A stretch of DNA of 64,000 nucleotides from assembly GCA_963169045.1 (NCBI GenBank), contig CAUJDF010000028.1:186001-250000 (forward strand), in the 5' to 3' direction. Numbering within the stretch: the first letter of the stretch is position 1; every line of letters begins with the position of its first letter. The position numbers and the translations under genes are program-made. The DNA comes from Myxococcota bacterium. Its GTDB lineage: Bacteria; Myxococcota_A; Bradymonadia; UBA7976; UBA1532. This document shows, in pieces, positions 23,401 to 34,080 of this stretch. The notes under the pieces were generated by a model that did not search any database, was not told the DNA's origin, and saw nothing but the letters and a program-made list of their open reading frames with translations.

Positions 23401-23560
23401 CCAGCGTCGCGCGGACGGCCGGAGCGCGGCGCCGCGCCGATGGCGTCGCGCGGACGGCGGGAGGGCGGCGCCGTGCCGGCGAAGGGCGCCGCGCCCGCGC
23501 CGCCTTCCCCGTGCGCCGCGGTTGGTCCAGACTGCTCGCGCACCCGCCCGGAGCCACGCT

Positions 23561-25630
23561 GTGACCGAAGAGACGCCCGTGCCGTCGCGCCCCCGTTCGC
23601 GACCCTCCCGCGCGCCGCGCCCGCCGGCGTGGCTCTTCGCGACGCTGCTCGCGGCGTGCGGCGGCGATGCGGACGACGCCGCGCCCGCCGACGCGACCCC
23701 CGCCGACGCCGCGCCCGCCGACGCCGCGCCCGCCGACGCCGCGCCCGCCGACGCCGCGCCCGCCGACGCCGCGCCCGCCGACGCCGCGCCCGCCGACGCC
23801 GCGCCCGCCGACGCCGCCCCCGACTGCGGCGCGGCGAGCCTCACGGCGCGCGACGGCGTCCTCCTGCTCGCGGACCCGTGCGGCCGCGTCGAGGTGCGCC
23901 TCGCCCCCGCGGCGCACGCCGGCGGCGCCTGGCAGCGCCCCGAGACGTGCGCGACGACCGGCGACGGCCTCGCCTGCCCCCTCCCCGGCCTCGGCACGCT
24001 CGAGGTCGCGCTCGACGGCGACGTCGCGCGCCTCGCGCTCGTCGCCGAAGCCGCCGCGGAGATCGGCGGCCTCGCGCTCGAGGGCGAGGGGCGCGTCGAG
24101 GGCGCGCGCGCGTGGCTCTCGAACGGCTTCCAGTCGTGGTCGAACAGCGGCGCCGTCGCGCTCGGCCCCACGCTCGAGGACGCGTCGCTGCGCAGCGCGC
24201 TGCGGGCCAACCCCGACGCGGAGGTCCTGCGTCCGGGCCGCTCCGTCTCGTGGTTCTACACGCTGGTCGGCGGCGGCGACGCCGAGCTGTTCGCGGGCGC
24301 GCTGCGGGCGGACCGCTTTCGCCCCTGGGTCCACGTGGGGACGCGCGACGGCGGCGCGCTGCGCGTGTGCCTCGTGTCCGGCGGGACGGGCGAGCGCGTG
24401 CGCGTGGCCCCGGGCGAGCGCCTCGACGCCGAGCCGTGGATGCTGCGCGCCGCCGAGCCGTCGGACACCATGCTCGCGCGGTACGGCGCGGCGATCCCCG
24501 CGCGCCGCGCCGGCGCCCGCGCCGAGGCCGGCTGGAACTCCTGGTACGACCTCTGGGACACCGTCGACGAGGCCGCCGTCCGCGAGAACGCCGCCCGCTG
24601 GCGCGCGCTCGCGGGGCCGCACCTGCCCGACGGCGCGCCGCCCCCGCGCATCGTCGTCGACGACGGCTGGCAGGTCCGCTGGGGCGAGTGGACGCCGAAC
24701 GACAAGTTCCCGTCGGGCCTCGACGGCCTCGCCGCGGACCTGCGCGCCGACGGCTTCGCGATGGGCGTGTGGCTCGCCCCGCTGCTCGTCGACCGCGAGA
24801 GCGCGCTCGTCGCCGAGCACCCCGACTGGTTCGTCGGCGGCGCGGGCTGGACACACCTCGAGGAGGGGCCGATGGCCATCCTCGACCCCACGCACCCCGA
24901 GGCCGCCGCGCACCTCGCCGGCGTGATCCGCCGCCTCGTCGACGCGGGCTACGACTTCCTGAAGATCGACTTCCTGTTCGCGGGCGCGCTCGAGGGCGAG
25001 CGGCACGAGGCCGTGACCGGCATGCAGGCCTACGCGCGGGCGCTGCGCGTCATCCGCGAGGCCGCCGGGCCGGACGTCACGCTGCTCGCGGTCGGCGCGC
25101 CGCCCGTCGCCGGCTTCGAGCACGTCGACGCGTGGCGCGTCGGCGGCGACATCGCCTTCCAGGTCGCCGGCGCGGTGTACGGGCCCATCGGCCACCAGGC
25201 GCGCAGCCTCGGCGCGCGCTGGTTCCTGTGCGAGGCGGTGCTGTGCGACGCGGATCCCGTGTTGTTGCGCGACCTTCGCCGCAGCGAGGTCGACGTCGGC
25301 GCCTGGGTGGTGGCCGCCTCGGGCGGCGCCTGGTTCCTCTCGGACGACCTGCGCCGCCTCGACCCGGCGCGCGTGGGCTGGATCGTCGATCCGCGCCTCG
25401 TCGGCCTCTCGCTCGGCGGCGTGCCCGCCCGCCCCGACCCGCCCTGGCCGGCGGACGTGCCCGAGACGCTCGCGTCGTCGCAAGGCGACCTGCAGGGCGA
25501 CCGCAACAGCGCGCGCGTGCCGCTGCGCTGGCGGCTGCCCGACGGCGGGACGCTGCTGCTCAACACCGGCGACGCGCCCGCCGTCGCGGACGGCGCCGAG
25601 GTGGCGCCGCGGAGCGCGCTCGTGCGCTGA
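23561..25630 (+). CDS. Alpha-galactosidase-like (GH36/GH27 type) lipoprotein
   Basis: A 689-residue protein with a GTG start 6 nt after GGAG. Signal peptide and lipobox (LFATLLAACGG), then about nine APADA repeats. An N-terminal beta domain (~90-300) leads into a TIM-barrel with clan-D hallmarks: GWNSWYDLWDTV, PRIVVDDGWQ, MGVWLAPLLV, HPDWFV, and YDFLKIDFLF, where Asp of KID matches the catalytic nucleophile position of melibiases. A role in hydrolysing alpha-galactosides outside the cytoplasm is expected. The acid/base Asp is probably in the SEVDVGAW or DAWRVGGD segment. No sugar transporter lies nearby, so scavenging or glycoconjugate processing are both possible. Confidence 0.88.
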   Translation: MTEETPVPSRPRSRPSRAPRPPAWLFATLLAACGGDADDAAPADATPADAAPADAAPADAAPADAAPADAAPADAAPADAAPADAAPDCGAASLTARDGVLLLADPCGRVEVRLAPAAHAGGAWQRPETCATTGDGLACPLPGLGTLEVALDGDVARLALVAEAAAEIGGLALEGEGRVEGARAWLSNGFQSWSNSGAVALGPTLEDASLRSALRANPDAEVLRPGRSVSWFYTLVGGGDAELFAGALRADRFRPWVHVGTRDGGALRVCLVSGGTGERVRVAPGERLDAEPWMLRAAEPSDTMLARYGAAIPARRAGARAEAGWNSWYDLWDTVDEAAVRENAARWRALAGPHLPDGAPPPRIVVDDGWQVRWGEWTPNDKFPSGLDGLAADLRADGFAMGVWLAPLLVDRESALVAEHPDWFVGGAGWTHLEEGPMAILDPTHPEAAAHLAGVIRRLVDAGYDFLKIDFLFAGALEGERHEAVTGMQAYARALRVIREAAGPDVTLLAVGAPPVAGFEHVDAWRVGGDIAFQVAGAVYGPIGHQARSLGARWFLCEAVLCDADPVLLRDLRRSEVDVGAWVVAASGGAWFLSDDLRRLDPARVGWIVDPRLVGLSLGGVPARPDPPWPADVPETLASSQGDLQGDRNSARVPLRWRLPDGGTLLLNTGDAPAVADGAEVAPRSALVR
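23681..23820 (+). repeat. 15-bp tandem repeat encoding an APADA linker
   Basis: About nine copies of GCGCCCGCCGACGCC, nearly identical at the DNA level, lie just behind the lipobox codons of the alpha-galactosidase-like gene. Homogeneity at silent positions indicates recent slippage or gene conversion, so copy number probably varies between strains. It encodes a flexible acidic tether between membrane anchor and enzyme. Confidence 0.9.
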
Positions 25631-25640
25631 CGCGCGGCGC

Positions 25641-25726
25641 CGGAAACAAGACGCCGTCGCGAGCGAGCCGACGCAAGCCAGGCAAGGAGCGGGGTGCCGG
25701 CTCGCGCAGCAGGCGGATTGTTTCCG
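25641..25726. repeat. Nested inverted-repeat element between convergent genes
   Basis: An outer perfect inverted repeat CGGAAACAA (25641-25649) / TTGTTTCCG (25718-25726) encloses an inner one, GCGAGCCG (25663-25670) / CGGCTCGC (25698-25705). The 86-base unit begins 10 bases after one stop codon and ends 9 bases before the other. It may act as a bidirectional terminator, a small structured RNA, or a REP/MITE-like element. AT-rich ends are unusual for this genome. Confidence 0.5.
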
Positions 25727-25735
25727 CCGACCCCG

Positions 25736-26848
25736 TCAGCGCACGACGACCGCGACCGGCCAGAGGGATGAGCGGCCGTCGACGGTCGAGACGAGGCCCA
25801 CGACGCACCGCCGCCGCGCGTCCGGCGCGCGCGCCGTCAGCGTGAGGGTGACCGTCTCGCCGGCGGCGACGAACGCGCGGTCCAGCGACGCCTCGACGCA
25901 GCCCTCGCCGGTCAGCTCGACGGTCGAGACGCGCCACGCCGGCGTCGGACGATCGGCCGCCGCGTCGAGCACCACCGTCGTGCGCTCGCCCGGCGCGCGG
26001 AGGCGCACGGTCGGCCGTCGGGGCACGAGCGCGACATAGGGCCGCCCCGTGGCCGAGGGAACGCACGGATCGCGCCCCAGCGACGCGGCGCGGTTCGACC
26101 ACACCCGCTGCACCACGAAGCCGCTCTCCGTCGCGCGGTGCCCACCCATCATGAGGAGCCCGCACGGATCGACGGGCTCCGGCCCCGCCGCGGTGAAGCC
26201 GAGGTTGGCCGAGCCGGGCACGAGCGCGAACCCGCGGGCCGAGGGATCGGGATTGGTGGTGGCCTCGACGATCTCGTGGCTGGCGGTCGCGGTCAGCTCG
26301 GCCTCGTCGCCGCACCGCGGCACGACGGCGTACGCCACCTTCGCCCTCCCGTGTCGGAGCGCGGCGTGGAACGCGCGCGGCCCGCCGTCGCAGTATCGGG
26401 CGCCGGTGGCGGCGGTCAGACCGACGCCCGCGGGCAGGTAGACGAGGAGCAGCCCGTCCGCGTCGGGCGGACCGAAGCGGCCGGCCCGCAGGTGCCAGAC
26501 GAGGAGCGCCTCGACGTCGACCGCGCGCACCGCCCGCGGCAGCGGCTCGTCGAGCCGGACGCCGGTGCCGGCGCGGCCGTCGCCGATGCAGTCGCCCGGC
26601 GCCGCGCAGTGGCCCTCGACCGCGGCCCGCCACCAGGCCGTCCGGACGATGACGTCGCCGAACCGCTCGAGGCGGGCGACGAGCGCGGCGTCGTCGCCGG
26701 CGAACGTCACGGTCACGACGCGCGGATGCCGCAGGAACGGCCCCCCGCGATACACGATCCGCGGCAGGCGGTCGGCGATCGGGCCGCCCGCGTGCGCCGC
26801 CGTCGCGACACACGCGAGCAGCACCGCGGCGCGCCAGGGCCGTCGCAT
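25736..26848 (-). CDS. Secreted protein with HE...E metalloprotease-like motif
   Basis: A 370-residue protein with a signal peptide (VLLACVATAAHAGG). The N-terminal domain has alternating strands and helices (RHPRVVTVTFAGD, RFGDVIVRTAWWRA). Around residue 190 it holds TATASHEIVEATTNP, a motif also seen in EXORDIUM/phosphate-induced-like proteins and minimal zinc-protease folds. The last ~110 residues look like an immunoglobulin-type beta domain. Its ATG overlaps the stop of the upstream gene by one base, so the two secreted proteins are co-translated. Zn-protease activity is only a possibility. Confidence 0.72.
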   Translation of the reverse strand: MRRPWRAAVLLACVATAAHAGGPIADRLPRIVYRGGPFLRHPRVVTVTFAGDDAALVARLERFGDVIVRTAWWRAAVEGHCAAPGDCIGDGRAGTGVRLDEPLPRAVRAVDVEALLVWHLRAGRFGPPDADGLLLVYLPAGVGLTAATGARYCDGGPRAFHAALRHGRAKVAYAVVPRCGDEAELTATASHEIVEATTNPDPSARGFALVPGSANLGFTAAGPEPVDPCGLLMMGGHRATESGFVVQRVWSNRAASLGRDPCVPSATGRPYVALVPRRPTVRLRAPGERTTVVLDAAADRPTPAWRVSTVELTGEGCVEASLDRAFVAAGETVTLTLTARAPDARRRCVVGLVSTVDGRSSLWPVAVVVR

Positions 26849-27825
26849 CAGGGGATCGTATTGAAGATGTGCAGGTTGTTGTTCACCGGCCGCCACACGA
26901 GCGGCGAGGTGGGGATCACCTGGCCCGGCGCCGGCAGCGACCGGGTCGCCGGCCGCTTGGCCGCCGGCACCTCGAAGCCGCCGGACCGGGCGTAGTGGCA
27001 GCGCTCGGTGTCGAGGTAGTACGTCTCGAGCTCGTCCCGCTCCGTGCCGTTGATGTCGTTGAGGGCCGTGCCCGGGCCCTCGTAGCACCACGTCGTCCCC
27101 TCCACGAGCGCGGCGCCGTCCGGGTGCGGGTTGCTGCTGGTGCAGACGCTGACCTGCCCGAAGTTGATCAACGGCGACAGGGTGTTGAAGTCCTGGAGCA
27201 TCGACTCGAGGACGCAGGTGGCCGCGAGCTCCTCGCCCGGCGTCACGTGGCCGTAGGTGTCCTGACCCACGGACGCGACGCACGGCACGGTGCCGTCGGC
27301 GTTCACGCGCGCCGCGACCACCCACTCGCCCCCGGGCTCGCCCGTCGGCGCGATCGCCAGGCCGGTCTTCGCGTAGGCCCCGTCGGCGGCCTCCACCCAG
27401 TCGCCACTGCTGCCGGTGGTGAACACGCACATCGCGGCCTCGGCCGTCTCGACGTGCCGGCACGGCACGTGCCCTTCCTCGATGCGCGCCAGTCTGCTGT
27501 TGCCGTGGAACACATCGCCGTGGAACGTCGCGACCGTGACCGGCGCGCACGTCGAGTACGCGACCTCGGGCGGCGGCGGCGGCAAGGGCGGGCACTCCCC
27601 CGCCGTGTCGTCCCGGTGGCGCCGGAGGTGCGCCCGCGCGGCCCCGCACGGGAGACACAGGGTGTGCGCGTTCTCCGGGTTGCCATGCGGGACGTGACAG
27701 ACCGGCGTACACGGCGGCGGGGCGCGCCGCCGCCCGTGACTCTCGGCCGGTCCGGAGCCGACCAGCAGCGCGATGACCGAGGCCGCCCCGATCCGGAGGA
27801 GCGTCGAGGCACTCGAGAGGCGCAT
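26848..27825 (-). CDS. Secreted protein with CHVPHGNP metal-site-like motif
   Basis: A 325-residue protein. The ATG at 27825 follows GAGGGGG and gives a clean signal peptide ending at ESHG. Just after it comes CTPVCHVPHGNPENAHTLC, a compact Cys/His motif seen in many secreted bacterial proteins. CTPVC-H has one residue too many for a standard CxxCH haem site, so a structural metal is more likely. The rest is beta-rich with several Cys and an aromatic C-terminus. It is upstream of and coupled to the HE-motif protein. Function unknown. Confidence 0.72.
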   Translation of the reverse strand: MRLSSASTLLRIGAASVIALLVGSGPAESHGRRRAPPPCTPVCHVPHGNPENAHTLCLPCGAARAHLRRHRDDTAGECPPLPPPPPEVAYSTCAPVTVATFHGDVFHGNSRLARIEEGHVPCRHVETAEAAMCVFTTGSSGDWVEAADGAYAKTGLAIAPTGEPGGEWVVAARVNADGTVPCVASVGQDTYGHVTPGEELAATCVLESMLQDFNTLSPLINFGQVSVCTSSNPHPDGAALVEGTTWCYEGPGTALNDINGTERDELETYYLDTERCHYARSGGFEVPAAKRPATRSLPAPGQVIPTSPLVWRPVNNNLHIFNTIP

Positions 27826-27996
27826 GTGTTCCCCCTCGTCCGTGTGAGTCCGAGTGACAGATGGGGGAGCGCAGGGCGGAGTTCCCGAAATCGCCCCACG
27901 CGCGCGAGGCCCGTGCGGTCTCAGCGCCCCATCACCCGTCGAGGCGGACCCCATCGCGCGAGGCGTCGTCACGGACGTGCGGCACCGGCGGCGGCC

Positions 27997-30562
<2,566 letters not shown>

Positions 30563-30565
30563 GCC

Positions 30566-30652
30566 ATCCCCGCCGGCCCGGCCGCCAACGCCGGCCCGGC
30601 CGCCCCCGCCGCGCCCGACGCCCCCGCCGCCGAGCCCGCCGCCAACGGCTGA
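30566..30652 (+). pseudogene. Orphan 3' tail of a plus-strand gene abutting the brxD break
   Basis: On the plus strand the frame ending at TGA 30650-30652 reads IPAGPAANAGPAAPAAPDAP and then AAEPAANG. Nearly all codons end in C, unlike random GC-rich sequence, and the composition is typical of an Ala/Pro-rich protein tail. No start or upstream body exists: to its left lies brxD in the opposite direction. The simplest reading is a deletion or recombination junction at about 30562-30569; a misassembly cannot be excluded. Confidence 0.4.
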
Positions 30653-30665
30653 CCCGCCGCCGCGG

Positions 30666-30694
30666 TTGACTCCCGCCCCGCCGCGGTGCACCTT
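30666..30694 (+). promoter_or_regulatory. Candidate -35/-10 promoter of the 5'-nucleotidase gene
   Basis: TTGACT (30666-30671), a 17-nt spacer, then CACCTT (30689-30694), which stands 7 nt before the GTG at 30702. Spacing matches a housekeeping promoter driving a leaderless transcript; there is no ribosome site before this GTG. Confidence 0.45.
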
Positions 30695-30701
30695 CGCCGC
30701 C

Positions 30702-31685
30702 GTGGCGGTCGACCTCTCGAACACCCTCGTCGTCGGCATCTCCTCGAGCGCGCTCTTCGACCTCCGCGAGGCCGAGCGCGTCTTCGAGGAGCGCGGCATC
30801 CGCGCCTACCGCGAGTACATGCTCGGGCAGGAGAACTCCCCGCTCCTGCCCGGCACCGGCTTCGCGCTCGTCCGCGCGCTGCTCGACCTGAACCGGCACG
30901 GCCCCCACCTCGTCGAGGTGGTGGTGATGTCGCGCAACAGCGCCGAGACGGGCGTCCGCATCATGAACGCGGTGCGCGCCCACGGCCTGCCGATCAGCCG
31001 CTTCGCCTTCACCGGCGGCGAGCCCCTGTCGCCGTACGCCGAGGCGTTCGGGCTCGACCTCTTCCTCAGCACGAGCGAGCGCGACGTCCAGAAGGTCGTC
31101 GATGGTGCGGTGTGCGCCGCGGCGCGCCTCTACGACCCGCCCGCCGGTTACGAGCCGCCGTCGAACCAGGTCCGCTTCGCGTTCGACGGCGACGCCGTGC
31201 TCTTCGCCGAGGACTCGGAGGTCGTCTACAAGACCGAGGGCCTGCGCGCCTTCCACGCCGCCGAGGACGCCTCGCGCGCCGTCCCGCTGTCCGCCGGCCC
31301 CTTCGCCGCCTTCCTGCGCAAGCTGGCCCGCCTCAAGGAGGGCCTGCCCGAGGGCGCCGAGTACTCGCCGGTGCGCATCGCCGTCGTCACCGCGCGCAAC
31401 GCGCCCGCCGCCGAGCGCGTGATCACGACGCTGCGCGCCTGGGACGTCTACGTCGACGAGGCCTTCTTCCTCGGCGGCCTGCGCAAGGACAAGGTCGTCG
31501 CCGCCTTCCGGCCGCACATCTTCTTCGACGACCAGGACATCCACGTCCAGCCGGCGTCGGGCGTCGTCCCCGCCGGGCGCGTGCCCTACCGCACCGGGTC
31601 GCCGCTCCAAGAGGTCCGCCCGCTCGAGGAGCCGCCCGACCTCGTGCCGCTCTCGCGATCGCCGGCCGACGCCCGCGCGAAGTGA
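30702..31685 (+). CDS. Cytosolic 5'-nucleotidase I-like protein
   Basis: A 327-residue protein matching the bacterial 5'-nucleotidase family related to vertebrate NT5C1 (PF06189). Features are an N-terminal AVDLSNTLV with the catalytic Asp, VVVMSRNSAETGVRIMNA, RFAFTGGEP, FLSTSERDV, VRFAFDGDAVLFAEDSE, and a C-terminal FFDDQDIH. It should dephosphorylate nucleoside monophosphates such as AMP in the cytoplasm. The GTG at 30702 was chosen because it begins the conserved domain and fits a promoter 7 nt upstream; longer in-frame starts would translate the Pro-rich junction sequence. It stands alone next to the BREX remnant. Confidence 0.88.
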   Translation: MAVDLSNTLVVGISSSALFDLREAERVFEERGIRAYREYMLGQENSPLLPGTGFALVRALLDLNRHGPHLVEVVVMSRNSAETGVRIMNAVRAHGLPISRFAFTGGEPLSPYAEAFGLDLFLSTSERDVQKVVDGAVCAAARLYDPPAGYEPPSNQVRFAFDGDAVLFAEDSEVVYKTEGLRAFHAAEDASRAVPLSAGPFAAFLRKLARLKEGLPEGAEYSPVRIAVVTARNAPAAERVITTLRAWDVYVDEAFFLGGLRKDKVVAAFRPHIFFDDQDIHVQPASGVVPAGRVPYRTGSPLQEVRPLEEPPDLVPLSRSPADARAK

Positions 31686-31704
31686 GCGCGCCGGAGGTCT
31701 CGTG

Positions 31705-32460
31705 ATGTGCCTTCGCCTCGTCGTCGTCGCCTGGCTGATCGCGACGTCCGCCTGCGTGTCGATCGACGTCACGCGTCCCTCGGCGACCGAGGTCGAGTTC
31801 GTGACCGCGGAGCAGGCCGCGGCGCTGCCGGGCACCTGGGTCCCGCTCGAGATCCCCTTCGGTGAGGGTCAGGACGGGACGGCGCTGGTGATGCAGTTCC
31901 TCGAGCAGGCGAGCGCGCGGGGCGCCCGCCACGCGACCGACCTCGAGATCCACCTCGTCGACGGCGGCGCCACCCCGCCCGCCGTGTGCGTCACCCGCGC
32001 GACGCCGCAGCTGCGGACGCGCACGGAGACCGAGACGGTCATGCGGCCGGGCGGCGTCCAGCCGCGCTCGGAGCTCGTCCCCGTCACCCAGTGGGTCACC
32101 GAGAGCCGCCACCACTGCCAGCTCGTCACGAAGCCCGTCCAGCGGATGGAGACGACCTACCAGTCCCTGTACGACAGCGTGCAGAAGCGGTCGCGCAGCG
32201 TGCCGATCACCCGGATGGTCACGCGCTACGAGACGCAGAACGAGTGCACCTACCGCCCCGAGACGAAGATGGTGACCCGCTACGAGTGGCAGTTCCGCAA
32301 CCAGTACGCGCCGCCGCGGTGGGAGACGATCACCCGCGAGCGCGCCGAATGGGAGATGGTGGAGTCGCCCCCGGTGTGCCGGATGGTCGACGCCGGCGAA
32401 GCGCCGCCGGGCAACCGCCTCGTGGGCCGCATCCTGCTCCCGGCGATCCCGACCCCCTGA
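31705..32460 (+). CDS. Lipoprotein with VTRYE-type repeats
   Basis: A 251-residue lipoprotein (LIATSACVS). The ATG is 7 nt after GGAGG; a GTG directly before it is less likely. The central part has four related segments centred on (M/V)(T/V)(R/T)YE and (R/T)ETETVM (LVPVTQWVTESR, SVPITRMVTRYETQ, RPETKMVTRYEWQF), with a Cys near each, implying a repeated beta structure. Seen in uncharacterised myxobacterial lipoproteins; function unknown. It is 19 bases downstream of the nucleotidase, possibly co-transcribed. Confidence 0.72.
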   Translation: MCLRLVVVAWLIATSACVSIDVTRPSATEVEFVTAEQAAALPGTWVPLEIPFGEGQDGTALVMQFLEQASARGARHATDLEIHLVDGGATPPAVCVTRATPQLRTRTETETVMRPGGVQPRSELVPVTQWVTESRHHCQLVTKPVQRMETTYQSLYDSVQKRSRSVPITRMVTRYETQNECTYRPETKMVTRYEWQFRNQYAPPRWETITRERAEWEMVESPPVCRMVDAGEAPPGNRLVGRILLPAIPTP

Positions 32461-32475
32461 GCGCGACCGCCGCTG

Positions 32476-33195
32476 TCAGCCGGGCGCGACGACGATGAGG
32501 CCGACGTCGGCGGCGAAGGCCATCGCGCGCAGCGCCGCCTCGGCGGGCTGCCCGATCGACGCGGCGGCCGCCACCGGGTCGAGGCCCTCGGCGGCCACCT
32601 TCAGCGCGAACAGCAGGTCGTCGGTCGCCACCTGGTACATCACGCGGCCGGTGCGCGGGTGCCGGAACAGGAAGGTGAGCTGCGGCGTGGCCAGCGGCGC
32701 GGGGGGCGGCTCGCGGCGGCCGGCGTTCCACGCCTTCACGAAGCCGGCGACGGGGTGCGCGAGCTGCAGCACCGCCGCGGTCGGGTTGGGCGCCGGCGCG
32801 GTGGGATGCGCGGGCATCTCCGCCGGGTGCGCGTAGGCGGCGAACTCCTCCCACTCGAACGACGCGAGGTCGACGTGGAACGGCAGCAGGCCCTCGTGCC
32901 GCCCGACCTGCGTCTCGAGCCACGCCGGGAAGGACTCGGCGGCGGCGTTCAGCTCCCAGTGGCCGGGCGGGACGTCGCGGAAGTAGGCGTCGCTCAGCGC
33001 CGGCCAGACGGGCGCCAGGAGCTCGCGCGTGACGACGAAGTTCTTGTCGAGCGCCGTCTGCACGTGGCCGCGCACGAAGTCGCGGTAGATGGCGAGGCGG
33101 CGCGGGTCGCAGCCGAGCGCCGCCGCGCCGGCCTCGACCGCGTCGTCGCCGCGCAGCACGCGGTGGAACGTCGCCTGGAGCGCCGCGAGCTTCAC
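32476..33195 (-). CDS. bufC: BufC/HvfC-type DUF2063 partner of the MNIO enzyme
   Basis: A 239-residue protein of the DUF2063 family. The N-terminal domain has the typical AALQATFHRVL, RRLAIYRDFVRGHV, LAPVWPALSDAYFRDVPP and SFPAWLE segments; the C-terminal half has the RRE-like region (LTFLFRHPRTGRVMY). In bufferin and Hvf systems BufC binds the precursor and presents it to BufB for Cys oxidation. The GTG start overlaps the bufB stop as GTGA, so the two are made in step. Confidence 0.88.
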   Translation of the reverse strand: MKLAALQATFHRVLRGDDAVEAGAAALGCDPRRLAIYRDFVRGHVQTALDKNFVVTRELLAPVWPALSDAYFRDVPPGHWELNAAAESFPAWLETQVGRHEGLLPFHVDLASFEWEEFAAYAHPAEMPAHPTAPAPNPTAAVLQLAHPVAGFVKAWNAGRREPPPAPLATPQLTFLFRHPRTGRVMYQVATDDLLFALKVAAEGLDPVAAAASIGQPAEAALRAMAFAADVGLIVVAPG

Positions 33196-34028
33196 GACCG
33201 GGCCCTCGCCGCCGTCTCGCGGATGCGCGCGTTCTCTTCGAGCAGGCGATCGAGGGGCGGCACGTCGTGGTCCCACTCGAGCAGCGTCGCGACGGGGCCG
33301 GTGCGCGCGATCGTGTGCGCATAGAGGTCGTAGACCTCGTCGCAGATGGCCGCGCCGTGCGTGTCGATGATCACGTGGCCGAGGTCGCGGTGGCCCGCGA
33401 GGTGGATCTGGACCACGCGCTCGTGCGGCACCGCGTCGATGAAGGCGCGCGCGTCGTACCCGTGGTTGCGGGCGTTGACGTACACGTTGTTCACGTCGAG
33501 CAGGAGGCCGCAGTCGGCGCGCTCGACGACGGCGCGCAGGAACTCGGCCTCGGACATCTCGGCGCCCGCGTACCGCACGTAGTAGCTCGGGTTCTCGAGC
33601 AGGAACGGGCAGTCGACGCGCGCCTGCAGCTGCCGCACGCGCGCCGCGACGTGCTCGACGGCCTCCTCGGTGAAGGGCAGCGGCACGAGGTCGTGGTAGT
33701 CGACGCCGAAGGCCGAGCTGAAGCAGAGGTGGTCGCTGAACCAGCGCGGCCGGATCTCGTCGACGAGCGCCGCGATCGCCTCGACGTAGTCCTCGCGCAG
33801 GGGATCGACGCTGCCGATCGACAGCGCCGTCCCGTGGAGCACGAGCGGGAACTCGGCCGCCGCGCGCCGCAGCACGTCGCGCGGCCGGCCGCCGAACGCC
33901 ATGAAGTTCTCGGTCAGGATCTCGAGGAAGTCGACTTGCGCGCGCCGGTCGAAGATCTCGTCGAAGTGCTGCCGCCGCAGGCCGAGGCCGAAGCCGAGGT
34001 CGGGCAGGGCGCGCCAACGATCGGTCAA
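33192..34028 (-). CDS. bufB: BufB/HvfB-type MNIO (DUF692) oxidative enzyme
   Basis: A 278-residue TIM-barrel protein of the multinuclear non-haem iron family (DUF692). Seen directly: GFGLGLRRQHFDEIF, DFLEILTENF, LHGTALSIGS, FSDHLCFS, FLLENPSYY, LLLDVNNVYVNARNHG, QIHLAGH and DTHGAA, the His/Asp/Glu/Asn residues that ligate iron. Relatives (MbnB, TglH, BufB) oxidise peptide Cys into heterocycles or thiol-derived groups. The TTG start was chosen because GGAG lies 7 nt upstream and the family begins here. The precursor gene ends 52 bases upstream and bufC overlaps the end. Confidence 0.92.
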   Translation of the reverse strand: MTDRWRALPDLGFGLGLRRQHFDEIFDRRAQVDFLEILTENFMAFGGRPRDVLRRAAAEFPLVLHGTALSIGSVDPLREDYVEAIAALVDEIRPRWFSDHLCFSSAFGVDYHDLVPLPFTEEAVEHVAARVRQLQARVDCPFLLENPSYYVRYAGAEMSEAEFLRAVVERADCGLLLDVNNVYVNARNHGYDARAFIDAVPHERVVQIHLAGHRDLGHVIIDTHGAAICDEVYDLYAHTIARTGPVATLLEWDHDVPPLDRLLEENARIRETAARARS

Positions 34029-34080
34029 GGCGGGACTCCGGTGTCGGAGCGCGGCGCCCGCCGGGGCAGGCGCCGGAAGG

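Noticed and set aside
27650-27730. Possible haem-binding CxxCH site in the CHVPHGNP protein
   Set aside because: The spacing is C-T-P-V-C-H, three residues between Cys, and the rest fits a known non-haem Cys/His motif better.
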